This document shows, piece by piece, positions 16,057 through 24,964 of a stretch of 64,000 bases of DNA. Location: positions 124,001-188,000 of the forward strand of contig JARHYK010000014.1 of NCBI GenBank assembly GCA_029258515.1. Reading direction: 5' to 3'. Source of the DNA: Clostridia bacterium (lineage in GTDB: Bacteria > Bacillota > Clostridia > TANB77 > CAG-508). The notes beneath the pieces are model-generated. The model made no database searches and had not been told where the DNA came from. It worked only from the letters and a program-made list of their open reading frames with translations. Position numbers and translations under genes: made by a program. Position 1 is the stretch's first letter, and the number at the start of each line of letters is the position of its first letter.

Positions 16057-18558
16057 TTATTTTATTTCTGGATTTTCATTAATAATTCTTTCTACTATAT
16101 TTTCTTCTAAACTAAATGGTACTATATATCCTGCTAATGAATCTACCTTTTGTCTTAATACCTCGTTTTCTCGATTTACATATATTTTTGATTTTCCTTT
16201 ACCATTTTTTGCTTCTTGTACTAAGTTTGAAACAGGTGAGTTTCCATCAAATGCTATTACTATTGATTTTCTTCTTTCAAATATTTCATAGTTAAAACTT
16301 TTATATATTCCTAGTTCTTCACTTTCTGTTGATACTCTTATTCCTGATATGCTTTTGTCTTCTAATTTTGTCTTTTCATCTTTGCTTACCATTTTAGGTA
16401 TTATTGCATCTATCTCAAAATTTTTGTCATATTTTTTTGTCATATCTACTAGTGTCTTTTCATATCCTTCCATCTTATGTCCAATTACAAAATATACTTT
16501 TTTGCTGTCTAATTTTTTAACTAAGTTTTCTATTATTTTTTCACCATATTCATCTATTTTAGTTTTTCTTCCTTTTTTATTGAAACTTCCTCCTGCTATT
16601 ATAACTGGCATTTTATCTATTGGTAATTCTTTTATTTTTTCTTTTAACACTTTTTCTGATTCTAGTGTTGTTACTATTCTTAAGTCTCCTTCTTGGTCTT
16701 TTATTTGTTCTAAATTTTTAGTTTCTTCTTCTAATATTGCTTCTCTAATTGTTCTTCCTTTTAGGAATTGATTAAAGCTTTTTGTTTTTTCTTCGAAATT
16801 TTTTTCATTTTCTTTTAATAATTTATCTTCTACTTCTCTCATTTTTTCAAAGTCTTTATTTTCTAGTCCTAGTAAGTTTTGTAATGCTAATTGTTCATCA
16901 AATGTATCTGTTCCATAGAATCCATTTCCATCTGTTCCTTGTACACAATTTATTCCTTCTTTTATAAATCTTTTTATTGGATGATTATCTAATGTCGTTA
17001 AGTTGTTTAATCTGATATTTGATGTTAATTGGAATTCAATTATTGTGTTTGTTTCTTTTATTTTTTTGATTAGTTTTTTTCCTTCTTCTGTGTCTGGATG
17101 ATGTGTATATAGCCCATGTCCTATTCTTATTCTTGGCATTTTTTGTCCTGGTTTTAAAGATTCTTCTACACATTTTATTGATTTTCCTACATTATCTCTT
17201 AAGCTATCATTTTCTCCTGCATGTATTCTTATTGTAAATCCTTCATCTTTGCTTGCTATTTCTTGCACTATTTCTTGAATTGCTGGTTTTAAGTCTTCTA
17301 TGTCATTTATTTCTTCTCCTATTATGTCACTTCCTACTACATATGGATCTTTTGCTATTACTTTTAATACTTCTATATTTTCTCTTAAATATTTATCACT
17401 TGTTTTTTGATCTTTTATTATTGTTAATACTATTCTTCTTATAGCTGCTAAAAATCTTATTTTTACTCCAGTTTCTTTTTCTATTTGTGGGAATATTTCA
17501 TGTGCTTCTTCTAATACTTCTATTGCTGGTATTCCTATTTTTACTAAGTTTGTATCTGCTATTTCTACATATTTTATTCCTTGTTTTTCATATTCTCTTG
17601 CTATCCATAGGAATTTATCTTGTCTTAAATTGTTGTTTTTATATGGACTATCTTTTTTATTATCTTCTAGCATTTTTATTGTTATTTCTTTTATATCTTT
17701 TTCTGATAGATCTTCTAGTGTTTTAGCATTTACTTCTATTTTATTTTCTGATGTTATACCTTTTGCAAATACATATCTATAGATATAGCATTTTTCTAGG
17801 TTTGTAAATACTGCTTGCCCATCTTTTAATATTGATAGACTTGTTCTTATTTTTTCTATGTTTCTTTGTGCGTTTTCTAAATTGTTTAGTATGAAGTCTG
17901 CAAAGTTTATAAATGTATTATCGTCTATTTTCCTTGTTAAGTATTTTCCTGTTAATTCTGAATCTACATATCTCTTTTCTACTTCTTCTCTTTGTTTTAA
18001 TATTTCTTTTTCTTGTTTTTCAGACATTTTTAAGTTTAATTTTTTGATGTAGTATAAAGGGTATCTTATTTGATGTTTTATTCCTAATGCTATTAAACAG
18101 TCTGGAGTTAAGATTGCATTCATATGTGTATGTAAGTCTGTTCTAAATTTATTTTTTTTCAATATGTATGTTTTTACTAGTGTCTTTTCTATCGGTAGTT
18201 TATAGTTTTTTGTTTGTGACATAAGTGTCTTACTTATTGCTGGTATTTGCGCTTTTATTTCTATTCTATCTTGATAGATGTTTGCTATTTTTATTCCACC
18301 TAGTCTAAATATGTATACTTCTTCGTTGTTGCCATTTATTGTTGCTTCCATTTTTCCTTTTATTATTTTCATATCATTTTCGTTTTTTATTGTTTCTAAA
18401 TTACATATTTTTGCTAGGTTTGTTATTAATGTTCCTTTTTTATGGTTTGGAGTTTCTAATATGTATGTCAATTCATCTTCAGCTGTTTTATATAGATTTA
18501 TTATGATGTCTTTTTCTTTATCTAAATAAAATTTGTTTATTTTTTTAAATTTTTCCAT
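16057..18558 (-). CDS. Adenosine deaminase-like metal hydrolase fused to a C-terminal Rossmann-like domain
   Basis: 833 residues, more than twice a normal adenosine deaminase. An N-terminal ~130-residue extension; then an amidohydrolase barrel with intact metal and catalytic motifs: HTH near 141 (DLHTHMN), HAGE near 444, IGHG near 482 and TDGNG near 541. The C-terminal domain (about 640-833: MPVIIAGGSF..., KVYFVIGHKMEGYEKTL, SIVIAFDGNSP) has the alternating strand-helix pattern and glycine turns of a SLOG/TIR-like nucleotide-binding domain; this assignment is inference. Single-gene transcript. It may be a nucleoside-signal or phage-response enzyme, but that is not shown. Confidence 0.75.
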   Translation of the reverse strand: MEKFKKINKFYLDKEKDIIINLYKTAEDELTYILETPNHKKGTLITNLAKICNLETIKNENDMKIIKGKMEATINGNNEEVYIFRLGGIKIANIYQDRIEIKAQIPAISKTLMSQTKNYKLPIEKTLVKTYILKKNKFRTDLHTHMNAILTPDCLIALGIKHQIRYPLYYIKKLNLKMSEKQEKEILKQREEVEKRYVDSELTGKYLTRKIDDNTFINFADFILNNLENAQRNIEKIRTSLSILKDGQAVFTNLEKCYIYRYVFAKGITSENKIEVNAKTLEDLSEKDIKEITIKMLEDNKKDSPYKNNNLRQDKFLWIAREYEKQGIKYVEIADTNLVKIGIPAIEVLEEAHEIFPQIEKETGVKIRFLAAIRRIVLTIIKDQKTSDKYLRENIEVLKVIAKDPYVVGSDIIGEEINDIEDLKPAIQEIVQEIASKDEGFTIRIHAGENDSLRDNVGKSIKCVEESLKPGQKMPRIRIGHGLYTHHPDTEEGKKLIKKIKETNTIIEFQLTSNIRLNNLTTLDNHPIKRFIKEGINCVQGTDGNGFYGTDTFDEQLALQNLLGLENKDFEKMREVEDKLLKENEKNFEEKTKSFNQFLKGRTIREAILEEETKNLEQIKDQEGDLRIVTTLESEKVLKEKIKELPIDKMPVIIAGGSFNKKGRKTKIDEYGEKIIENLVKKLDSKKVYFVIGHKMEGYEKTLVDMTKKYDKNFEIDAIIPKMVSKDEKTKLEDKSISGIRVSTESEELGIYKSFNYEIFERRKSIVIAFDGNSPVSNLVQEAKNGKGKSKIYVNRENEVLRQKVDSLAGYIVPFSLEENIVERIINENPEIK

Positions 18559-18684
18559 CTTTTTTCTCCTTCTTTATTTTTTAATGTTATTTTTTATTTT
18601 AACATATTTTATTTTTTTTTGCAATGATTTATGTTAAGTTTGTATTGTCTTTATAAAATATATTCTTTTTTTAGTCCTTAATGC

Positions 18685-18714
18685 AAAAAACAGGTGGAAT
18701 TTCCACCTGTTTTT
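18685..18714. terminator. Bidirectional terminator
   Basis: Perfect stem AAAAACAGGTGGAA / TTCCACCTGTTTTT immediately after the 18723 gene. Confidence 0.85.
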
Positions 18715-18722
18715 ATATGGGG

Positions 18723-19187
18723 TTACTGAATTAATGCATAATATGCTTTAGCTAATTTCTCTAACATAGAGTTCTCGCCTTGGCAATTTTCTGTTGCATA
18801 TGGGCCTAAGAATACAGCCATTGCTAATTTCACTATTTTCTTATCTTTTTTTGTTTTAAGTTCTTTAATATCTTCTTCAGAGAAAAAATTACTTAACATA
18901 CAGATTTCTTCATCTGTAACTTCCTCTGCAGATATTTTTTTCAAGATTGTTTCTTGCATTTTTCTTACTAATTGGAGCTGTGCTTCATAATTTCCAATTG
19001 CTTTATATAGAATTTTTTCTATTTCTTTTCCGAATTGATAATCTTCTAAAGCTTGCTCTATTTGAATTGCTGTAACCAGCTGTTTTTTCCGAATTAGTGG
19101 TTCCATTGTAATTGCAAGACATTCCATCTCCCATATTTTTGCACTCTTTGCTACTTCTTCTACTTCTCCTCGTCTTATGAATCCCAT
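18723..19187 (-). CDS. Hypothetical helical protein
   Basis: 154 residues, mostly helical, no recognised family; starts MGFIRRGEVEEVAKSAKIWE with a GGAGGAAAA ribosome site. Codon use differs from its neighbours: it uses CGA, CTG, CTC and, at codon 33 (19089-19091), a zero-frame CGG with no frameshift. The +1 frame there stops after ten codons, so CGG must be read in frame. Possibly a recent acquisition. Own terminator downstream. Confidence 0.65.
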   Translation of the reverse strand: MGFIRRGEVEEVAKSAKIWEMECLAITMEPLIRKKQLVTAIQIEQALEDYQFGKEIEKILYKAIGNYEAQLQLVRKMQETILKKISAEEVTDEEICMLSNFFSEEDIKELKTKKDKKIVKLAMAVFLGPYATENCQGENSMLEKLAKAYYALIQ

Positions 19188-19311
19188 ATTTTTTCCTCCT
19201 GCTTATTCTTTTGAATTGTTACATTTTAATTATACCAATTTTTCACATATTTGTCAACTTTATGTATACTTAATGCTTTTTAGGCTTTAATTTTAACTTA
19301 AAAGAGAGTTA

Positions 19312-20634
19312 TTATTCTTCACTCTCTTTGATATTTTCTTCTGCTAAATTTTTACATGCCTTTATTTTTAATATTCTTTTATCTTCGTATTCTTCAATTT
19401 TGTATGTTACTTTTTCTGTTTCTATTACTGGTTTTTCTTCATCTTTAGGTATTCTTCCTAATTCTTCTTGTAAATATCCTGAAATTGTGTCATAATCACC
19501 TTCTGGTATGTTTGTTTGTAGTATTTTATTTACTTCATATATTGGCATATTTCCATTTAGTATAAATGTTGTTTCATCTATTTTTTCAAATTGTTTTTCT
19601 TCTTTGTCATATTCATCAAATATATCGCCTACTAGTTCTTCTAATATATCTTCCATTGTGATTATCCCTGCTGTTCCTCCATATTCATCTACTATTATTG
19701 CTATTTGTTTTTTATTTTGTTGTAATTCTTTAAATACTTCATTTATTAATCTATTTTGTGATACAAAGTATGCATCTTTCATTACATTTTTTACTTTAAA
19801 TGTTTTTTTATTTATATTTTTTAAAATATCTTTTATATATAGCATTCCTTTTATCTCATCTATAGTTTCGTCATATACCGGTATTCTACTATATCTATAT
19901 TCTTCTTTAGTTAATTCATGCATTAATTCTTCATTGCTTATGTTTATGTCTACTGCAGATATATCTTTTCTATGTGTCATTATTTCTGATACTGTTATAT
20001 CATTAAATTCAAATACATTATTTATTAGTTCTTTTTCTTCTTCTTTTATCGTTCCTGTTTCTTTTCCTTGGTCTACCATCATTTTTATTTCTTCTTCTGT
20101 AACTGATTCTTTTTCATTTTCTCCTACTCCAAATAGTTTTGATATTCCATTTGTTACTTTGGTTAATATTTTTACAAATGGTGATGTTACAATTGCTATT
20201 GCTCTTATTATTGTTATTGATTTAAACGCTATTTTTTCATAGTTTTTCATTGCTATTCTTTTTGGTACTAGTTCACCAAATACTAGTGTGAAAAATGATA
20301 ATATTATTGTTATTAATATTATTGATATATTTTTCCATGTTCCTAAGCTTATATATGGAATTGCGTTATATATTATTGGTGCTATTTTTTCTGCAAATGC
20401 GTCTGATGCAAAAGCACTTGATAAAAATCCTGCTAGGGTTATTCCTATTTGTATTGTTGCTAAAAATGCACTTGGTTTTTCTAACATTTTTTGTATCTGC
20501 TTTGCTTTTTTATTTCCTTCTTTTGCTTGTTTTTCTATTTTTGCATCGTTTAATGATATAAAGGCTATTTCACTTGCTGCAAAAAATGCATTTATTAAAA
20601 TTAATACTACTAATATGATTAATTGTGATGCCAT
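19312..20634 (-). CDS. CNNM/CorC-type membrane protein (hemolysin family)
   Basis: 440 residues. DUF21 membrane domain with about four transmembrane helices (residues 1-170), two CBS domains (about 200-330, with IMTHRKDISAVD and VKNVMKDAYF; SRIPVYDETIDEIKG), and a C-terminal CorC/HlyC domain (from about 350). Family members transport or regulate Mg2+/Co2+. Chromosomal housekeeping gene. Confidence 0.93.
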   Translation of the reverse strand: MASQLIILVVLILINAFFAASEIAFISLNDAKIEKQAKEGNKKAKQIQKMLEKPSAFLATIQIGITLAGFLSSAFASDAFAEKIAPIIYNAIPYISLGTWKNISIILITIILSFFTLVFGELVPKRIAMKNYEKIAFKSITIIRAIAIVTSPFVKILTKVTNGISKLFGVGENEKESVTEEEIKMMVDQGKETGTIKEEEKELINNVFEFNDITVSEIMTHRKDISAVDINISNEELMHELTKEEYRYSRIPVYDETIDEIKGMLYIKDILKNINKKTFKVKNVMKDAYFVSQNRLINEVFKELQQNKKQIAIIVDEYGGTAGIITMEDILEELVGDIFDEYDKEEKQFEKIDETTFILNGNMPIYEVNKILQTNIPEGDYDTISGYLQEELGRIPKDEEKPVIETEKVTYKIEEYEDKRILKIKACKNLAEENIKESEE

Positions 20635-20807
20635 TTTATTATCTTCTCCTTTTTTTGTTTTCTATTTTTTTAGTTAAATTTTTTCTAGTAAATAATATCA
20701 TACACTTTAATTTATTACAATATTTTTTTGCTATTTTTTATCGACTTTTTTCTTCATATTTCACCTTTTTTCTTTATTTTCATAATATATCTTAGGGGTG
20801 ATAATTT

Positions 20808-22082
20808 ATGTTTTTAATATCGCTTATTTTTGCTTTTATTTGTTTTGTTATCTCTACTTTTATAAGTATTAATTGGATAAATGATATTGCCTATTGCTTT
20901 GGTTATTTTTTTGCAGTTTATATTGTTACTTTTGTATCTTTAGTTCCAGGATTTAGTTATGTTTTTTCGGTTTGTAGTTTGGTGTTTAATAAGTATATTA
21001 AATCTTCTTTTTTAGTAAAAGATCCGGATGTTACTGTTTTGATTCCTGTTTATAATTCTGAAGATTGTATTTTGGATACTTTAAATTCTATTAAAAATCA
21101 AATTTATGACGGTTCTATTAATGTTATTGTTATTGATGATGGTTCTACTGATAATTCTTTAGAAATAATTAAAAGTTTTGAGTCAGATAATGATTTAGAA
21201 ATTATAGAGTCTAGTCATCTTGGAAAAGCTTTTGCTTTAAATAATGGGTTAGATTTGGTTAATACTGATTATGTTATTAGTGTTGATAGTGATACTTTTT
21301 TGCATGATTTAGCTATTAGAAATATTATGAAAAAAGCTTTAACTTCTAATGCTAATGTTGTTGCTACTGCTGGATGTTTATTTGCTAAAAATGTTAAAAA
21401 TAATTTTGTTGCTAAATTACAAGCATGGGATTATTCTTTGGGGATTTTTGGTGTTAAGTTAATTCAAGGATTTTATAATTCTACTTTAGTTACTCAAGGT
21501 GCTTTTAGTGTTTATAAAACTTCTGTATTGAAAGAAATTGGTGGTTGGCAAGATTGTGTTGGAGAAGATATTGTTTTAACTTGGGATTTATTAAGTCATG
21601 GTTATAGAACAAATTTTGCTGCAGATGCTGTTGGTTTTACTTTTGTTCCTGAGAGTATGCACACTTTAGGTAAACAGAGAAAAAGATGGGCTAGAGGAAT
21701 GATTGAAGCTTTTAAAAGGGTTAATGTGTTTGGCTCTAAAAATCTTAATATTAAATCCAAATTATTAATGTTTTTAAATATATTTTTTCCTTTTATTGAT
21801 TTAGCTTTTTTGTTTTTCTTGCCTTTAGGATTAATATTACTTTTATTTTCTAATCCTTTATTAATTGGTTTTATTTCTCTTTTAGTTATTCCTTTAGGTT
21901 TATTTCTTTGCTTTTTAATCGAGACTAGAAGAAATAAAATTTTGGAAAATATTGATATTAAATTCGATAATAGAAGCATTCTTTCTTTTCTTTTTTATGT
22001 TTTTCTTTATCCTTTCTTTTTAACACCTTATTGTTTAAGTGGATATTTTTCTGAATTATTTAACTTAAAAAAGAAGTGGTAG
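20808..22082 (+). CDS. Membrane glycosyltransferase family 2
   Basis: 424 residues. Two N-terminal transmembrane helices, then a GT-A domain: nucleotide-sugar site VTVLIPVYNSED, VIDDGSTDNS, the DxD-like SVDSDTF, the GEDIVLTWDL base motif and the QRKRWARG motif of processive synthases; three or four C-terminal helices. This is the arrangement of poly-N-acetylglucosamine or hyaluronan-type synthases. The product polymer is unknown. Alone on the plus strand. Confidence 0.9.
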   Translation: MFLISLIFAFICFVISTFISINWINDIAYCFGYFFAVYIVTFVSLVPGFSYVFSVCSLVFNKYIKSSFLVKDPDVTVLIPVYNSEDCILDTLNSIKNQIYDGSINVIVIDDGSTDNSLEIIKSFESDNDLEIIESSHLGKAFALNNGLDLVNTDYVISVDSDTFLHDLAIRNIMKKALTSNANVVATAGCLFAKNVKNNFVAKLQAWDYSLGIFGVKLIQGFYNSTLVTQGAFSVYKTSVLKEIGGWQDCVGEDIVLTWDLLSHGYRTNFAADAVGFTFVPESMHTLGKQRKRWARGMIEAFKRVNVFGSKNLNIKSKLLMFLNIFFPFIDLAFLFFLPLGLILLLFSNPLLIGFISLLVIPLGLFLCFLIETRRNKILENIDIKFDNRSILSFLFYVFLYPFFLTPYCLSGYFSELFNLKKKW

Positions 22083-22116
22083 AATTTTATTTTATGGAAT
22101 TTTGATATAATAACTA

Positions 22117-22142
22117 AAAAAGCCAGTTAAAAGTGGCTTTTT
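22117..22142. terminator. Bidirectional terminator
   Basis: Stem AAAAAAGCCA / TGGCTTTTTT with an 8-base loop, between the convergent glycosyltransferase and kinase genes. Confidence 0.85.
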
Positions 22143-23234
22143 TAGTTATTGTTTTCTTTATTTTTTAATAATTCTATATAAAATTCTATATCATCATTTA
22201 TGTTTGTTACTTTTATATTTCCATTATGCAATTCTATAATTTCTTTTGTTATTGCAAGACCTAATCCGTGCTCCTCCTGTTTTACTAGTTCTTGAATCAT
22301 CTGCTCTATAAAATTTTTCAAATATTTTATCTAGTTTATATTCTGGAATTTTTTCTCCTTTGTTTATAAATTTGATAGTTATTTTTTCTTCATTTTCTTC
22401 CATAAATATATTTATTATAGTATTTTCATAACTATAATTTATTGCATTTTTTAATAGATTATCAAATGCTCTTGCAAGTTTATCACCATCTGCATTGTAT
22501 ATTGTTTTTTCTGGTATTGTTAATTTACATTTTAGGTTGTTTTTTTCTAACATAGGATAACATTCATCTACTAATTGTCTTAAAAGGAATGATAAATCAA
22601 TTTTATTTTTATTAATTGGCATAGAATGTAAGTTGTATCTTGTTATATCGAAAAATTGATTAATTAATTCTTCTACTCTTAGTGATTTGTCTAATGCTAT
22701 TTTTGTGTATTTTTTTCTATTCTTTGCTGATATTTCTTGTTCTTCTGTAAGTAGTGTTAAGTATCCAATTATTGATGTTAGTGGAGTTTTTAAGTCATGT
22801 GCCATATACATTATTAAATCGTTCTTTTTTTGTTCCGCTTCTCGTTGGTTGTTTTTTGATATTATATAGTTATATTTTATTTCATTTAGTTTTTCTCCAA
22901 ATTGGTATTCGTCGTTTTTTATTTTTATTTTCTCGTTATCTTCTTTCAAAATTTTTTCAAGTGAATTATATACTTCATTTGTTGTATTTACGTATTTTGA
23001 TATAAATATATATGATACAAACATAGCTATAATTACAAATGTTATATATTCTGCTAGTTCTCTATTGTGAACTATCCAATAGTATAGTCTGTAATTAATT
23101 TTTGATAAACTTATAGCTATTTCATCTTCAAATAATATGTCAATTATGAAATATACTATTAACGCTATGCAAATTGTACTTATTAATTCTATCCATAGTT
23201 TAAATTTTATTTTTTTTGTTTTCTTATTTTTCAA
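22142..23234 (-). CDS. Sensor histidine kinase, read through a +1 shift at CGG
   Basis: Inner-membrane OmpR-class kinase with two transmembrane helices (about 12-32 and 58-78), a HisKA box YMAHDLKTPLTSIIGYL and a HATPase domain (N box DNLLKNAINYS). Zero-frame reading ends GGARIRSC... soon after codon 323, a CGG at 22266-22268. Skipping C restores GGAG|LGLAITKEIIELHNG, the conserved G2 box, and runs to a TAA at 22142 beside a terminator. Product 363 residues, a normal length. TTG start at 23234 overlaps the regulator's end by 11 bases. Confidence 0.9.
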
Positions 23235-23920
23235 TTTTATAACCTACTCCCCATACTGTTTTTATGAATTTAGGATTTTTCGAATCTTCTTGTAATTTTT
23301 CTCTAATTTTTCTTATATGTACCATTACAGTATTGTTACTATCAAAATATTTTTCTTTCCATACGTTTTCAAATAGTTCTTCTGAGCTTACTACTTTACC
23401 TTTATTTGTTGCTAAGTATAATAATATATCAAATTCTATCTTGGTAAGGTCAATGGATTTACCATATAAAAAACATGTATGCTCTTTTTTATTAATTACT
23501 AAACCTTTCACTTCTATAATGTCATCTATATTTTTTTGTGTTTTATTTGAATTATATAATGTATATCTTCTAATTGCTGATTTTACTCTAGCTACTAATT
23601 CTAGTGGATTAAATGGTTTTGTTATGTAATCATCTGCTCCGTAATGTTAAGCCTTTTATTTTGTCATTATCTTCAATTTTAGCGGTCACCATTATAACTG
23701 GAAAGTCTAGTTTTTTGTTTCTAATATATTTGCAAATTTCAAATCCATTTTTTCCTTGTAACATTATATCTAATATTGCTAAATCTATTTTGTTATTATC
23801 TATACATTTTATGGCTTCTTCTGATGTATAGAATTTTAAAATATTATAATTTTCATTTTTTAAGTATACTTCTATTAAGTCTGCTATTTCTTTTTCATCA
23901 TCTACTACTAATATATTCAT
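23224..23920 (-). CDS. OmpR-family response regulator, read through a +1 shift at CGG
   Basis: Receiver (DDE motif VVDDEKE, phospho-Asp in LAILDIML) followed by a winged-helix DNA-binding domain (VKGLVINKKEH... FENVWKEKYFDSNNTVMVHIRKIREKL). The two halves are in different frames. Codon 94 is CGG (23639-23641); skipping C changes GLTL-R-SR-stop to GLTLG|ADDYITKPFNPLEL, the universal receiver motif with its Lys. Product 231 residues, exactly family length. Operon with the kinase. Confidence 0.93.
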
Positions 23921-24110
23921 TTTTTGTTGTATAGCTTTTTAATGTCTATACGCCCCTTTCTCTTTTTTGTGTATTATATCATAGTAATTTTATTTTTTTT
24001 ATATATTTATGAATTTTAAGAAAAATTTAAGAAATTCTTAATTCATTTTTTATACTTTTTCTTTTTTTATTTATATAATTTATGTTGTATTTTATTTGGA
24101 GGTATATGTT

Positions 24111-24878
24111 ATGAAAAAAAGGAAAAGAAGATTTTTTAAGTTTAGAAAAGTATTATTATTTTTAGTTTTACTATTTTTCATATTTATTTTACATAATAAA
24201 TTTGTTAATGTTTCTTCTGATATTAATACATCTTTTGATTCTTCTACTAATAATGGTAATTATATGGTTATAAAGCAAGATTATAACAAAAAATATGTTG
24301 GAATTGGACAAGAAAAAGTTAAAAACAAGGATGGCTATTTTTCAACTTTTACTACTGGAAATGAATATAAAAAAATTTATAAAGAATTCAAACAAAACGG
24401 AAATGCTTCTTGGAGTGATAAAAAATATTGGAATTCTACTATGAATGAAAGTGGCTGTGGAATTGTTTCTTTAGCTATTGTTCTTAGTGGATATGGTAAA
24501 AATTGTACTCCTGAGGATTTGAGAAAAAAATATTATCCTTCTATGAATTATGATAATTTGTCTAGTGAACTTACTAAGAGTTATAAAATTAAAAATTCTA
24601 ATTTTTATTATGATTCAAAGCATTTATGTAATGAAGCTATAATAAATCATTTGCTTACTAATAGACCTATTATTGTTTGTACTTGGAATAAGCCTAATAA
24701 TAATCGATGGACAACTAAGTCCCATTATATGGTTTTACTTGCTACTGATGGAGATAATATGGTTTATGTTTCTAATCCAAATGGATTGGAAAATGATAGT
24801 AAAAGTTCTGGATGGTATGATGTAGATGAGGTTGTTCCTTTTATAGCTAAGGCTTTATTTATTGAAGATTTTAATTGA
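24111..24878 (+). CDS. Membrane-anchored C39-like cysteine peptidase
   Basis: 255 residues from ATG 24111 (GGAGG 10 bases before). Basic N-terminus and one transmembrane helix (residues ~14-31), then an extracellular Peptidase_C39_2 domain with the nucleophile Cys in NESGCGIVSLAIVL, His in KSHYMVLL and Asn in VSNPNG. Divergent from the two-component genes, which may regulate it (inference from position). Confidence 0.88.
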   Translation: MKKRKRRFFKFRKVLLFLVLLFFIFILHNKFVNVSSDINTSFDSSTNNGNYMVIKQDYNKKYVGIGQEKVKNKDGYFSTFTTGNEYKKIYKEFKQNGNASWSDKKYWNSTMNESGCGIVSLAIVLSGYGKNCTPEDLRKKYYPSMNYDNLSSELTKSYKIKNSNFYYDSKHLCNEAIINHLLTNRPIIVCTWNKPNNNRWTTKSHYMVLLATDGDNMVYVSNPNGLENDSKSSGWYDVDEVVPFIAKALFIEDFN

Positions 24879-24883
24879 AAAGG

Positions 24884-24944
24884 GGGTGTATAATATGATG
24901 TGTGAATTACAAAATATAGTAATTATCCACCGTATTATACACCC
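24884..24944. repeat. Perfect 12-bp inverted repeat
   Basis: GGGTGTATAATA at 24884-24895 and TATTATACACCC at 24933-24944, 37-base loop, in the gap between the convergent C39 and DUF2207 genes. Could be a weak terminator or a regulator site. Confidence 0.55.
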
Positions 24945-24964
24945 TCTAGTCTATTTTTTGTATT

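Noticed and set aside
22142-23920. Split kinase and regulator as plain pseudogenes
   Set aside because: A single C-skip at CGG restores full-length, motif-perfect products in both, the same rule as in seven other genes.
24900-24960. Short ORF beginning at 24895 with a nearby GGGGGT
   Set aside because: It runs antisense into the glycine tail of the DUF2207 gene and sits within an inverted repeat.
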